Positions 7,995-16,011 of a DNA stretch of 48,260 nt are shown here, in pieces; positions within the stretch are counted from its first letter, which is position 1, and each line of letters starts with the position of its first letter. The stretch covers positions 1 to 48,260 of the forward strand of contig CACMRS010000002.1 of NCBI GenBank assembly GCA_902616165.1, in the 5' to 3' direction. The stretch comes from an uncultured Pelagibacteraceae bacterium. Its GTDB lineage: Bacteria; Pseudomonadota; Alphaproteobacteria; Pelagibacterales; Pelagibacteraceae. The notes beneath the pieces are model-generated. The model had not been told where the DNA came from, made no database searches, and worked only from the letters and a program-made list of their open reading frames with translations. The position numbers and the translations under genes are program-made.

Positions 7995-8003
7995 ATAATA
8001 TCA
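7995..8003 (-). promoter_or_regulatory. Putative extended -10 promoter for lysE
   Basis: The minus strand reads TGATATTAT (8003-7995), an extended -10 element. A start about 7 bases downstream would fall at the first base of the lysE leader hairpin. There is no good -35 hexamer. Confidence 0.35.
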
Positions 8004-8051
8004 GAGGCTAAAAAAAATGCATTAAATTTTTTTTTCAAATATAAAGGATTT

Positions 8052-8348
8052 ATGAAAAAAAAAGGTCACAGGCCAATTACTAAAGTCAAAAATCCAGAAC
8101 CCAAAATGGACGATCCTGATTGGATCATTTGGGCAGCCTGGGCAGATAGGATAACTTTTGAGGAAATTGAAAAAAGAACTGGGAAGAAAGAATCTGATGT
8201 AATTAAAATTATGAGAAGGTCTCTAAAACCGTCATCTTTCAGATTATGGAGAAAAAGAGTAAATCAAAAAAGTATAAAACACCGAAAAAAATTTGAATAT
8301 TCTAGAAAAGAAATATCTAGTAAAATTAAAAAAGGTGACTATTTATAG
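8052..8348 (+). CDS. TIGR03643 family protein (DUF2805)
   Basis: A 98-aa basic protein that I place in the TIGR03643/DUF2805 family by its WIIWAAWADRITFEEIEKRTG segment and the following VIKIMRRSLKPSSFRLWRKR. The family is small, widespread and of unknown function; the central part resembles a short helix-turn-helix. The ATG at 8052 has a good ribosome site (AAAGGA six bases upstream). The gene is three bases before grxC on the same strand and the two are likely cotranscribed. The tail beyond residue 75 is Lys-rich and variable. DNA or RNA binding is only a guess from charge. Confidence 0.78.
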   Translation: MKKKGHRPITKVKNPEPKMDDPDWIIWAAWADRITFEEIEKRTGKKESDVIKIMRRSLKPSSFRLWRKRVNQKSIKHRKKFEYSRKEISSKIKKGDYL

Positions 8349-8351
8349 CTT

Positions 8352-8609
8352 ATGAAAAAAATTACCATGTATACAGGTCCGCTATGTAATTATTGTGAGG
8401 CTGCAAAAAGATTATTAGCTAGAAATAACGCTCCCTATAATGAAATTGATATTTCAAAAATTGCAGGTGCTGCTGACGAGATGATTAAAAAAGCTAATGG
8501 TAAAAGAACTATTCCACAAATTTTTTTTGATGACCAACATATTGGTGGTTATGATGAAGTAAGAGCTTTAGAAAAAGAAAATAAACTTCAGGATCTTTTA
8601 AATAATTAA
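8352..8609 (+). CDS. grxC: Glutaredoxin 3 (GrxC)
   Basis: An 85-aa thioredoxin-fold protein of normal glutaredoxin 3 length. The active site is CNYC (residues 12-15), in place of the common CPYC. The cis-Pro motif is RTIPQIFFDD and the glutathione-binding motif is HIGGYDEVRALE. It reduces disulfides and glutathione mixed disulfides in the cytosol and can supply ribonucleotide reductase. It follows the TIGR03643 gene by three bases. Its TAA stop overlaps the stop of the converging DUF1479 gene (four-base overlap), leaving no room for a terminator. Pro to Asn in the active site should change redox potential, but both cysteines are kept. Confidence 0.93.
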   Translation: MKKITMYTGPLCNYCEAAKRLLARNNAPYNEIDISKIAGAADEMIKKANGKRTIPQIFFDDQHIGGYDEVRALEKENKLQDLLNN

Positions 8610-9844
8610 TTCCATTCCTCTAAAGCTAATTGTTTCTTTGCTAATAAGCTTAAATCTTCTAACCTAACTCTTCCTTTATAATTTATTTCATAATCCTCAG
8701 CAGAAAAATCTGGTGGGCTTTTACCTTCTAGAAATTTTTTTGATTGTTTTATTGTATAATCAAGATTTTTTTTACAGTAAGGTGTTGCACCAACATAGAC
8801 AACATTAGAATAATTTTTGCCTGAATGTTTATCTTCAACAGCATGGATAACGTCTGGGTGCCACCAGACTGTATCTCCTGGTTTCATTTTGGGTATAGAA
8901 ATTAAACCTCTTAAAAGTAAGGAGTGATATTCTTTATTAACTGAGAGAGCTCTGCCAAGTTTTGATCCACATAATTCATATTCTGGAATGTCATCTAGTA
9001 ATGCTCTAGTTAAAACATAAGCCATTGCTTTGGCAATTGGTATTAATTGTAATGTTCCATCATTTGGTCCTTGTTCAGTTAATGCTGTCCATCCTTGGAA
9101 TGTTCTAAAAACATGTGCAACCGCAGGAGACTCAAACTCAATAGTTTTATCTCTATATTTTGCGTCAAATGGATTATAATTTTCAAAGTTACCAGAAAAA
9201 ATATCTTTATAAATTTTCTGGTAGCTAGTATCTGTCCATCTCTCAACTGATCCTGCGTCACAATGAGGTGATAAGCCCAAAGTGTTATCTCCAGGCTCTC
9301 TTCTTCTTACTCTGTCTGCGTAAGATAAATCTTTATTTGGATCAAAAACCTCATATTCACTATTCTTAAAATTCCAAAGATTATTAAGCCATTTTTTAAC
9401 ATAAGCCATTTCCTCGGCATGTCTTATTTCTATTTGTGTTTTTGACCAGTATAAACCGTATATTTGGGGTTTGCTTGATTTTAAATCACTGAAATATTTA
9501 TCTAAACCTGCCTTTTTTTTTTGATCATCATAATATTTGTTATCTTCTATATATGACTCTAATTCTTTATTAAGACTAATTATTTTTTTATCTTCAAATA
9601 CGTCCCTAATTATAATACAGCCCCTATTCATTACACTTTCTTTAATTTTATTATTCTTATTATTTAGATCTGAAAAATTAATATCTGGAATTATTGGTTT
9701 TGATAAATTCTTTAATTTTTCTAATTCTTGAATTTCGTTTTTTATGAATTTTTCAATTTTTTTAAAATTATTTATATAATTATGTGATTTTTTTCTTAAT
9801 ATTTTTTTTGATAATTTAATTTGATCATTGAAGTGATCTCTCAT
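8606..9844 (-). CDS. DUF1479 family protein (YbiU-like), probable Fe(II)/2-oxoglutarate-type oxygenase
   Basis: A 412-aa cytosolic protein of the DUF1479/YbiU family. It has an N-terminal Lys-rich helical part, then a double-stranded beta-helix core with the iron motif HCDAGS (HxD), the family block AHVFRTFQGWTALTEQGPNDG and a distal His in TVWWHPDVIHAVED. Residues placed as the H-x-D...H triad are therefore present. No reaction is known to me for the family. The ATG at 9844 is used here; the codon one earlier is TTG. It starts six bases after the stop of the secreted-protein gene and converges with grxC with overlapping stops. An oxidation or hydroxylation role is inferred from the fold. Confidence 0.82.
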   Translation of the reverse strand: MRDHFNDQIKLSKKILRKKSHNYINNFKKIEKFIKNEIQELEKLKNLSKPIIPDINFSDLNNKNNKIKESVMNRGCIIIRDVFEDKKIISLNKELESYIEDNKYYDDQKKKAGLDKYFSDLKSSKPQIYGLYWSKTQIEIRHAEEMAYVKKWLNNLWNFKNSEYEVFDPNKDLSYADRVRRREPGDNTLGLSPHCDAGSVERWTDTSYQKIYKDIFSGNFENYNPFDAKYRDKTIEFESPAVAHVFRTFQGWTALTEQGPNDGTLQLIPIAKAMAYVLTRALLDDIPEYELCGSKLGRALSVNKEYHSLLLRGLISIPKMKPGDTVWWHPDVIHAVEDKHSGKNYSNVVYVGATPYCKKNLDYTIKQSKKFLEGKSPPDFSAEDYEINYKGRVRLEDLSLLAKKQLALEEWN

Positions 9845-9849
9845 CAAGC

Positions 9850-10719
9850 TTATTTAATTGTTATAGTAACTATTGGCTCTTCCGGATAAAATGAACACAT
9901 TCCATCATTCGCTGAAGGTGTACCACTACCCTCACTGTTACTAACTTCTTGTACTCCTAGGGCACTTCTTGTTCCGAAAGAAATATCAATTATTGGAGGT
10001 ATTAAAGCAACTGTATATGGTGATGATAATGCATAAACTAGTTGAAGATCGTCAGTAGTCAATGATGATCTCATCGTTCGCATTGCTATTGCTGAAGATA
10101 GTTCAGATGCATCTTTAGCATAATTCCAATACCAACTTGTATTTTTTTGTGAACAATTCGCATTAAAGCATTGTGTATAATTCGTAGTACTTTCATCTGA
10201 CTGTCTGCCATTAGTCATATATAAATTCATTTCTGCATTTGTTCCACCTTCAGCTACTGCAACTTTATGAGTATACTTATCAGTTGCCTCATCGGTTGAA
10301 AATTGTGAGTCAGCTGTTGCGGTGGTAACACAATTATCAGTATCATCTGATCCACCAGTATCGATGGCACTTTCAGATTTGATTATAAATTTTCTATCAA
10401 TTGTAACTCTCATATGTGTATATGTTTCACCTAGCGGTAATAAGGCTGTATCTCCATAACTTGCTGCAGCTGCACCTGCACTTACAGACGCTATATCAAC
10501 TTCTTTATCTCCACTACCAAGCACAACTGCGTTATGGCATGCGTCCGCGGTGTGGACATTATCAAAATCAACAACAGTGTAACCAGTGCATAATTCTATT
10601 TTTCTCATTGTAACCTTGTAAACATCTGCATTTCCTTTAGCTGTTGCAGCTTGTACTGTCTCAATATTTAATATCAAAAAGGATAAACTTATCATTAAAA
10701 ATTTAAAAATATTTTTCAT
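9850..10719 (-). CDS. Secreted/periplasmic protein of unknown function, paired with barrel gene
   Basis: I do not recognise this 289-aa protein. It has a clear signal peptide of about 25 residues (MKNIFKFLMISLSFLILN then ETVQA-A). The mature part is rich in Ala, Thr, Ser, Asp and Gly, acidic, and has six Cys, an even number that suggests disulfides in an oxidising compartment. There are no membrane segments or repeats. The composition resembles surface or extracellular proteins. The ATG at 10719 overlaps the stop of the upstream inverse-autotransporter gene by one base (TAATG), so the two are made together. A plausible idea is a surface protein that uses or decorates the barrel; this is inference. 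Confidence 0.8.
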   Translation of the reverse strand: MKNIFKFLMISLSFLILNIETVQAATAKGNADVYKVTMRKIELCTGYTVVDFDNVHTADACHNAVVLGSGDKEVDIASVSAGAAAASYGDTALLPLGETYTHMRVTIDRKFIIKSESAIDTGGSDDTDNCVTTATADSQFSTDEATDKYTHKVAVAEGGTNAEMNLYMTNGRQSDESTTNYTQCFNANCSQKNTSWYWNYAKDASELSSAIAMRTMRSSLTTDDLQLVYALSSPYTVALIPPIIDISFGTRSALGVQEVSNSEGSGTPSANDGMCSFYPEEPIVTITIK

Positions 10720-11567
10720 TAATCTGTTCTCGATATTGTTGCTGATCCTTTAAACTCAATCATAATTTTATTATTTCTTTTAACTTTCGACAAAAGCTCG
10801 CCTGACATGTCTTTGTTTTCTTTCCATGCTATGTTTGCAATCCCATCTTTTGCACTTGGCCCTTCTTTTGGGGGGTGCATAAACATTATTCTAGCATACC
10901 ATTCATCCTCAATACCTCTTTTCTTTTTATCATCATAAGCAATTTCTAAATTTATATTTGGTGTGAACTGTATTTCTGAACCCATTTTAGCTCCTTCAAC
11001 ATCTTCTCTGTCTACACCTTTCCATTTATAAGAATTGTAAAATATATCTGCCCAATGTAAGTATGGAATTTGAGATTCAAATCTTAAATCATATCCATCT
11101 AGTACTTTTTCATCAGGTCCATCTCCCAAACCTTTGTAGTAATTGCCATAAAATTCTAATACTGCGTTTCTGGCCTCAACTCCTAAACTAGTTCTTATAT
11201 TTCCGTGACTGTCATAATCAAAAAAAATATTAGAGCCTGTTAACATTAATTTATCGTCACTAAGATTTCTTTTTCCAAACCCTAAATTACCAACAACTCT
11301 ATCATCATTATTTTGCTCAGTATTAAACAAAGAAAATTGAGTGAAAATATTTCCTGTTAAAGATTTTTCTAATTCTCTCACAGCAAGAATACTGAAATCT
11401 GGACTGTTATTTTCTCTTAAATCTATACTTACTTCTGTAATCCCATTGCCTGGAATTAAATTAGAAAAATAATCATTTACTTTAGCAGAAATTTTATCTG
11501 AAACATCCGCATATACATTAATAATCAGAGAATATATAATTATGATCGAGTAAAAAAATTTTTTCAT
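10719..11567 (-). CDS. Inverse autotransporter beta-barrel domain protein (intimin/invasin-like barrel, no passenger)
   Basis: A 282-aa outer-membrane protein with a signal peptide of about 20 residues (cleavage near NVYA-D). The block from about residue 90 to 230 matches the inverse autotransporter barrel (IAT_beta) known from intimin and invasin: NLGFGKRNLSDDKLMLTGSN, FFDYDSHGNIRTSLGVEAR, FYGNYYKGL, DGYDLRFESQIPYL, WADIFYNSYKW. Intimins carry Ig-like passenger domains after the barrel. Here only about 50 residues follow, so there is no passenger in this protein. The next gene, with a one-base overlap, is a separate secreted protein. Family identification is from motif memory. Confidence 0.78.
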   Translation of the reverse strand: MKKFFYSIIIIYSLIINVYADVSDKISAKVNDYFSNLIPGNGITEVSIDLRENNSPDFSILAVRELEKSLTGNIFTQFSLFNTEQNNDDRVVGNLGFGKRNLSDDKLMLTGSNIFFDYDSHGNIRTSLGVEARNAVLEFYGNYYKGLGDGPDEKVLDGYDLRFESQIPYLHWADIFYNSYKWKGVDREDVEGAKMGSEIQFTPNINLEIAYDDKKKRGIEDEWYARIMFMHPPKEGPSAKDGIANIAWKENKDMSGELLSKVKRNNKIMIEFKGSATISRTD

Positions 11568-11607
11568 TGAATTATTATAATTTAACTTATTTTCCTTACA
11601 AATACAT

Positions 11608-11982
11608 TTAAATTTTAGGTTTGAATACTAAACAAACACCATTATTACAAAATCTTTTTCCTGTGGGTTTGGGTCCATCATCAAATATATGACCATGATG
11701 TCCTCCACAATTTTTACAATGATATTCAGTTCTTGCATATCCTATATGGTGATCTGTTTTGGTTTCAAATACATCAGGCAATGACTCATAAAAAGAAGGC
11801 CAGCCTGATCCACTCTCATATTTTGTTTTTGAATCAAATAATTTTTCATCACAATTTGCACAATGAAAACTTCCTTCTCTTTTTTCATTATTGAGTTCAC
11901 TCGAACCTGCACGCTCGGTCCCTTCCTCAAATAAAATTAATTTTTGCTCAGCTGTTAAATTTGGATTTATTTTTTTTGTCAT
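11608..11982 (-). CDS. msrB: Peptide-methionine (R)-S-oxide reductase MsrB
   Basis: A 124-aa MsrB of normal length. Zinc ligands are in two CxxC pairs, CANC and CKNC. The substrate site SGSGWPSFYE and the GGHHGHIFDDGP block are conserved, and the catalytic Cys is in GKRFCNNGVCL. The enzyme reduces the R form of methionine sulfoxide in proteins, repairing oxidative damage in the cytosol. No signal peptide is present. The ATG at 11982 overlaps the upstream deacetylase stop by four bases (ATGA). An extra Cys (CL) four residues after the catalytic one is worth noting. Confidence 0.96.
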   Translation of the reverse strand: MTKKINPNLTAEQKLILFEEGTERAGSSELNNEKREGSFHCANCDEKLFDSKTKYESGSGWPSFYESLPDVFETKTDHHIGYARTEYHCKNCGGHHGHIFDDGPKPTGKRFCNNGVCLVFKPKI

Positions 11983-12878
11983 GATCCTAAATATTTAGCA
12001 CAAGATTTATGCAAGATTGAATGTAATTCAACAAGTTTTTTGAAATCCTTGTTATAGCCTCCACCCAAAACTCCGCAAAATGGTATTCTTCTAGAAAAAA
12101 AGTTTTCTACTACTAGCTCGTCTCTCAATTTAATACCTTCATCAGAAATTTTTAATTTACCTAATCTGTCATTAAAATGAATATCAACACCAGCTATATA
12201 AAAAACAAAATCAAAATTTTCTTGATTTAACTCATTTAAATAATGTTTAAGTGTTTTTATATAAGCATCATCCTCTAAATTATCCTCTAGCTCTACATCT
12301 AAATCACTGTTAGATTTTTTTGCTGGATAATTAGTTTTAGAATGCATACTAAAAGTAAAGACACTTCTATTATCTTTAAAGATTTCTGAATTTCCATTTC
12401 CTTGATGAACATCTAAATCAACAATCAAAATTTTATTGGCTAGACCTCTGTTAAGTAAATAATGCGCAGCAACTGCTACATCATTAAATACACAATAACC
12501 TGCTCCACCATTATAACTCGCATGATGACTACCTCCTGCAGTATTGCATGAGATACCATAATTTATTGCAAGTTTAGATGCGAGAACAGTTCCGCCTGTA
12601 GCAACTAAAGATCTTTGCACAACACTATCTACAAGTGGAAATCCAATTTTTTTTACTCCCTCTTTACTCAAAGTTTTATTTTTAATATCTAATATATAAT
12701 TTTTGGAATGTGCGTAGCTTAATGTTTCAAATGAACAGGGTGAAGGTTTATGAAATTTACTTACTATTTTGTTTTGAGTTAAGTAGTTTGCTAATTCTCC
12801 AAATTTATTAATTGGAAACTTATGATCATCACCAATTTTAGCAAAATAATCCTCGTGATTAACAACAGGGAGCTCCAT
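11979..12878 (-). CDS. Histone deacetylase-family hydrolase (HDAC/acetylpolyamine amidohydrolase-like)
   Basis: About 299 aa from the ATG at 12878, two bases after the hydroxyacid dehydrogenase stop; a longer in-frame start at 12917 would overlap that gene and is less likely. The arginase/deacetylase fold motifs are present: GGSHHASYNGGAGYCVFND with the two catalytic His, LIVDLDVHQGNGN with zinc ligands Asp and His, IAGVDIHFNDRLG with the third ligand Asp, and GGGY near the end. This pattern is closest to the class IV-like bacterial members. Such enzymes remove acetyl groups from Lys, polyamines or small amides. The natural substrate is unknown. It is in the run dadA-eamA-dehydrogenase-HDAC-msrB. 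Confidence 0.88.
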   Translation of the reverse strand: MELPVVNHEDYFAKIGDDHKFPINKFGELANYLTQNKIVSKFHKPSPCSFETLSYAHSKNYILDIKNKTLSKEGVKKIGFPLVDSVVQRSLVATGGTVLASKLAINYGISCNTAGGSHHASYNGGAGYCVFNDVAVAAHYLLNRGLANKILIVDLDVHQGNGNSEIFKDNRSVFTFSMHSKTNYPAKKSNSDLDVELEDNLEDDAYIKTLKHYLNELNQENFDFVFYIAGVDIHFNDRLGKLKISDEGIKLRDELVVENFFSRRIPFCGVLGGGYNKDFKKLVELHSILHKSCAKYLGS

Positions 12879-12880
12879 TT

Positions 12881-13831
12881 TTACTCTAGAACTCTGATAG
12901 GCTTTCCATTTACACAAGCCTCTAGTCCTTCAATCATTTGGTTGTAAAAAATGCTATAGTTTTCTACTGTTACATAACCTATGTGAGGAGTAAGAAGCGC
13001 ATTAGGTAAAAATCTAAGTTTGTTATTCTCTGGTAAGGGTTCTTTATTATAAACATCTATACCTGCACCAGCAATTACATTTGTTGATAAAGCAATAATT
13101 AAATCATCTTCATTTACAATAGGTCCTCTTGAAGTATTAATCAAAAAAGCTGTTTTTTTCATTTTATCAAATTCTTTTAAAGTAATGCAATCTTTGTATC
13201 TTTCCCCTCCTTGAACATGAATTGAAAGTACATCAGAATTTGTAATTAAGTCATCTTTGCTGCAAGGTAGTACGTCTAATTCTTTACACTTGTCTAAGCT
13301 TAAGTTTTCACTCCAGGCCATTACTTGCATTCCAAATGCTTTTCCAATTTTTGCGACTTCTGTACCTACTCTACCTAGACCAATTAAGCCTAAGATTTTT
13401 CCTTTTAATTCTACTCCGATTGTAGTTTGCCAATACCCTTGATACATATTGTCAAACTCCTCTTTAAAATTTCTAGCTAAACCAAGAATTAGCGCCCAAG
13501 TTAATTCAGGTGTTGGGTTTAAATTTATATCTGTACCACAAACTGTAATTTTTCTTTTTTTTGCTGCCTCCAAATCGATAGATTTATTCCTTAATCCACT
13601 TGTGATTACAAATTTTAAATCGTTTAAATTATCAATTAAATTTTTTGTAATTGGAGTTCTTTCTCTCATTATTAGTAAAGCCTCAAAATCAGCTAACTGA
13701 TCAATTGCATCTGCTTCATCTAAAAAAGGTTCACTAAAAATCTTAAACTCATATTTCCCAGATAGTTTTTCTAAATCTACAAACTGTTGAGCAACGTTTT
13801 GGTAATCATCTAATATAGCAACTTTAAGCAT
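12881..13831 (-). CDS. D-2-hydroxyacid dehydrogenase family NAD-dependent oxidoreductase
   Basis: A 316-aa enzyme of the D-isomer-specific 2-hydroxyacid dehydrogenase family. The NAD site GLIGLGRVGTEVAK is in the middle, followed by FLINTSRGPIVNEDDL, GAGIDVYNKEPLP and the catalytic His in LLTPHIGYVT. Such enzymes interconvert 2-keto acids and D-2-hydroxy acids (SerA, GhrA, LdhA and others). Its N-terminal domain MLKVAILDDYQNVAQQF is typical of a common proteobacterial subgroup with no fixed substrate. The C-terminal ACT domain of SerA is absent. It overlaps the EamA gene by 8 bp. Coupling to the DadA-like oxidase two genes upstream suggests a 2-keto acid link, which is inference. Confidence 0.9.
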   Translation of the reverse strand: MLKVAILDDYQNVAQQFVDLEKLSGKYEFKIFSEPFLDEADAIDQLADFEALLIMRERTPITKNLIDNLNDLKFVITSGLRNKSIDLEAAKKRKITVCGTDINLNPTPELTWALILGLARNFKEEFDNMYQGYWQTTIGVELKGKILGLIGLGRVGTEVAKIGKAFGMQVMAWSENLSLDKCKELDVLPCSKDDLITNSDVLSIHVQGGERYKDCITLKEFDKMKKTAFLINTSRGPIVNEDDLIIALSTNVIAGAGIDVYNKEPLPENNKLRFLPNALLTPHIGYVTVENYSIFYNQMIEGLEACVNGKPIRVLE

Positions 13832-14726
13832 TTTTAACTTTCTTATTTGATAACAATATTCCTGTAATAATAAAACAAGCGCCTAAAATATGATAAAACA
13901 TAAATTTTTCACTAAAAAAAATCATCGCCATTATTGCGCTCAAAATTGGCATTAGGTGTAAAAAAACACCAGAACGATTAGCACCAATCATGGATATTCC
14001 TTTTATCCATAAAATAAAAGATGCCAAACCTGGAAACAAAACCACATAAGATAAAATTAAAATAAAAGGTAATTCCAAATTAATTCTAAATCCAATTTGA
14101 TATTCAATAAAATAAACTGGTATCAAAAATATTAAACCAAAAGTAATTACTACTTGAAGTAATGATATTTGAGTTAATTCATATTTTTTTCCTTTTAACA
14201 ATGTAGAATATAAAGCCCATGAGAACATTGCTATAACCATGGTTATGTCCCCTTTATTAAAATCTAAATTTTTCAATATATCTATATTTGCTTTTGTTAT
14301 AATCATAATTACACCTGCAAAAGAGAATACTACCCCTATAATTTGAAAAATATTTGTCTTTTCAATTTTTAAAATTGATGAAAACAACATTATCATCACA
14401 GGTATCGTGGAAATCATTAAAACTCCACTAATCACCTGAGTAAAATTTAATGAATAATAAACTATTGAATTAAATATTGTAATACTTGTGACTCCCAAAA
14501 CAATGAAAAGCTTGTAGTTTTTAATTATATAGTTTCTTTTCTCTAATATTTCAGGAATTGTAAAAGGTGCTAAAATCAACCAAGCAAAAAGCCATCGGTA
14601 AAAATTAAGTGAAAAAGGAGGAACTTCATAAAAACTTGCAAGTTTACCTACTACAAAATTTCCTGCCCAGAAAGTTACTGTTAAAAATAGATATAAATAA
14701 GCTAAAAAATTATTATCTTTAGTCAC
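13824..14726 (-). CDS. EamA/DMT-family transporter
   Basis: A 300-aa inner-membrane protein with about ten hydrophobic segments in two EamA repeats (roughly residues 10-145 and 160-295). The first has FWAGNFVVGK and SLNFTQVISGVLMISTIPV, the second FSWALYSTLLKGKK and FSEKFMFYHILGACFIITG, which is typical. Members mostly export amino acids or metabolites. The start is GTG at 14726, directly abutting the stop of the DadA-like gene. The overlap with the next gene is 8 bp. Substrate is unknown; a product or substrate of the neighbouring oxidoreductases is a reasonable guess. Confidence 0.9.
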   Translation of the reverse strand: MTKDNNFLAYLYLFLTVTFWAGNFVVGKLASFYEVPPFSLNFYRWLFAWLILAPFTIPEILEKRNYIIKNYKLFIVLGVTSITIFNSIVYYSLNFTQVISGVLMISTIPVMIMLFSSILKIEKTNIFQIIGVVFSFAGVIMIITKANIDILKNLDFNKGDITMVIAMFSWALYSTLLKGKKYELTQISLLQVVITFGLIFLIPVYFIEYQIGFRINLELPFILILSYVVLFPGLASFILWIKGISMIGANRSGVFLHLMPILSAIMAMIFFSEKFMFYHILGACFIITGILLSNKKVKNA

Positions 14727-15968
14727 TTAACTAAATCTAAGCGAACTATAAGGTTTTAAATCTAAATTTGTATTTTCGTTCGCTATCATCCCTGAAACAA
14801 TCTTTCCAGAAATTGGACCTAAAGTCCATCCTAAATGATGATGCCCAAAACAATAATAAATATTTTTGTGATTTTTTGATTGTCCCATAACTGGCAAAAA
14901 ATCTGGTAAAGTTGGTCTAAATCCTAACCACTCATCCTCATGCTCAGGTAAATCACCAAGCATATATTTCGCATTATTTATCAAATTTTTAATTCTTGAT
15001 TTAGATAATGGATTATCTAATCCACCAAATTCTACAGTTCCAACAACTCTTAAACCTTGTTCCATTGGTGTAATCCCAAATCCGCGGTTGGAAAATATTA
15101 CAGGTCTAGTTAATAAATGATCACAATTTTTAAAATGAACATGATATCCACGCTCTGTATCTAGTGGTATTTTTTCACCAAGATTATCTGTTAATTTTTT
15201 CGAAAAAGCACCACAAGCTATTACTGCTTTATCAAAAATATAACTCTGAGTTTCTGTTTTAAAAACTGGTTTTTCTTCATCAAAACTAATGTCTTTAATA
15301 TTTACTTTGTTAAATTTTCCACCTTTTTTCAAAAATAAGTCAAATAATTTTAAAAGAATTCTTTTTGGATTTCTTGCATGTCTTGCATAAGGATAATAAA
15401 CGCCTGCGTGGTAAAATGGTTTAATATGTGGTTCAAGATCATGTATCTCAGCTTTATTTACTAATTGTTGTTCAACTCCTAATTCATCCCTTACTCTAAT
15501 TTCTAATTCTCTGCTTTTTAAATCTTTATCATTCCATATATATAGAATACCTTTGTTTTCAACTAAGCCTTCCAAATCTATTTCCTCGAACAATTCATCA
15601 TAAGCTGGTAAAGCTAAATCTAAAATTTGGTGCATATTTTTAGCAGTATGCATCATCTTAGTTTTAGAAGTATTCATTATAAACTTAAAAAACCAAGGAA
15701 TCATTTTAGGAACGTAGTTCCATTTTAAGGCAAGTGGACCTGTAGAACTGAGTAACATAGCAGGGACATCCGCTAAAACATCGATTCTATTTAAAGAAAG
15801 AGATGCATATGGCGAAAAGTGACCTGCATTTCCATAGGAGGCGGCTTGACTTCCTGGGTTATCTCTATCAAAGATAGTAACATCGAAACCTTTTTTTTGA
15901 AGAAACAAAGCATTAGATACACCTTGAATTCCTGCTCCAACTATTCCCACTTTAATATTATTATTCAT
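14727..15968 (-). CDS. D-amino acid dehydrogenase-like FAD-dependent oxidoreductase (DadA/DAO family)
   Basis: A 413-aa flavoenzyme from the ATG at 15968 (an upstream TTG at 15983 is possible but poorer). The FAD Rossmann motif GAGIQG is at residues 11-16, followed by DRDNPGSQAASYGNAG, typical of DadA. Later blocks such as KAVIACGAFSKKL, TERGYHVHF and the C-terminal GHHHLGWTLGPISGKIVSG also fit. DadA oxidatively deaminates D-amino acids to 2-keto acids, passing electrons to the respiratory chain. No membrane anchor is visible. It is the first gene of an eight-gene minus-strand run. D-amino acid, glycine or opine-type substrates are all possible. Confidence 0.87.
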   Translation of the reverse strand: MNNNIKVGIVGAGIQGVSNALFLQKKGFDVTIFDRDNPGSQAASYGNAGHFSPYASLSLNRIDVLADVPAMLLSSTGPLALKWNYVPKMIPWFFKFIMNTSKTKMMHTAKNMHQILDLALPAYDELFEEIDLEGLVENKGILYIWNDKDLKSRELEIRVRDELGVEQQLVNKAEIHDLEPHIKPFYHAGVYYPYARHARNPKRILLKLFDLFLKKGGKFNKVNIKDISFDEEKPVFKTETQSYIFDKAVIACGAFSKKLTDNLGEKIPLDTERGYHVHFKNCDHLLTRPVIFSNRGFGITPMEQGLRVVGTVEFGGLDNPLSKSRIKNLINNAKYMLGDLPEHEDEWLGFRPTLPDFLPVMGQSKNHKNIYYCFGHHHLGWTLGPISGKIVSGMIANENTNLDLKPYSSLRFS

Positions 15969-16011
15969 AAAATTGTTATACAATTAAAAATTAAATTAAG
16001 AGAGTGACAAA

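Noticed and set aside
12879-12917. Upstream extension of the HDAC-like gene to an ATG at 12917
   Set aside because: It would overlap 37 bases of the preceding dehydrogenase gene, and the extra residues MCKWKAYQSSRVK do not look like the family; the ATG at 12878 gives a normal N-terminus.
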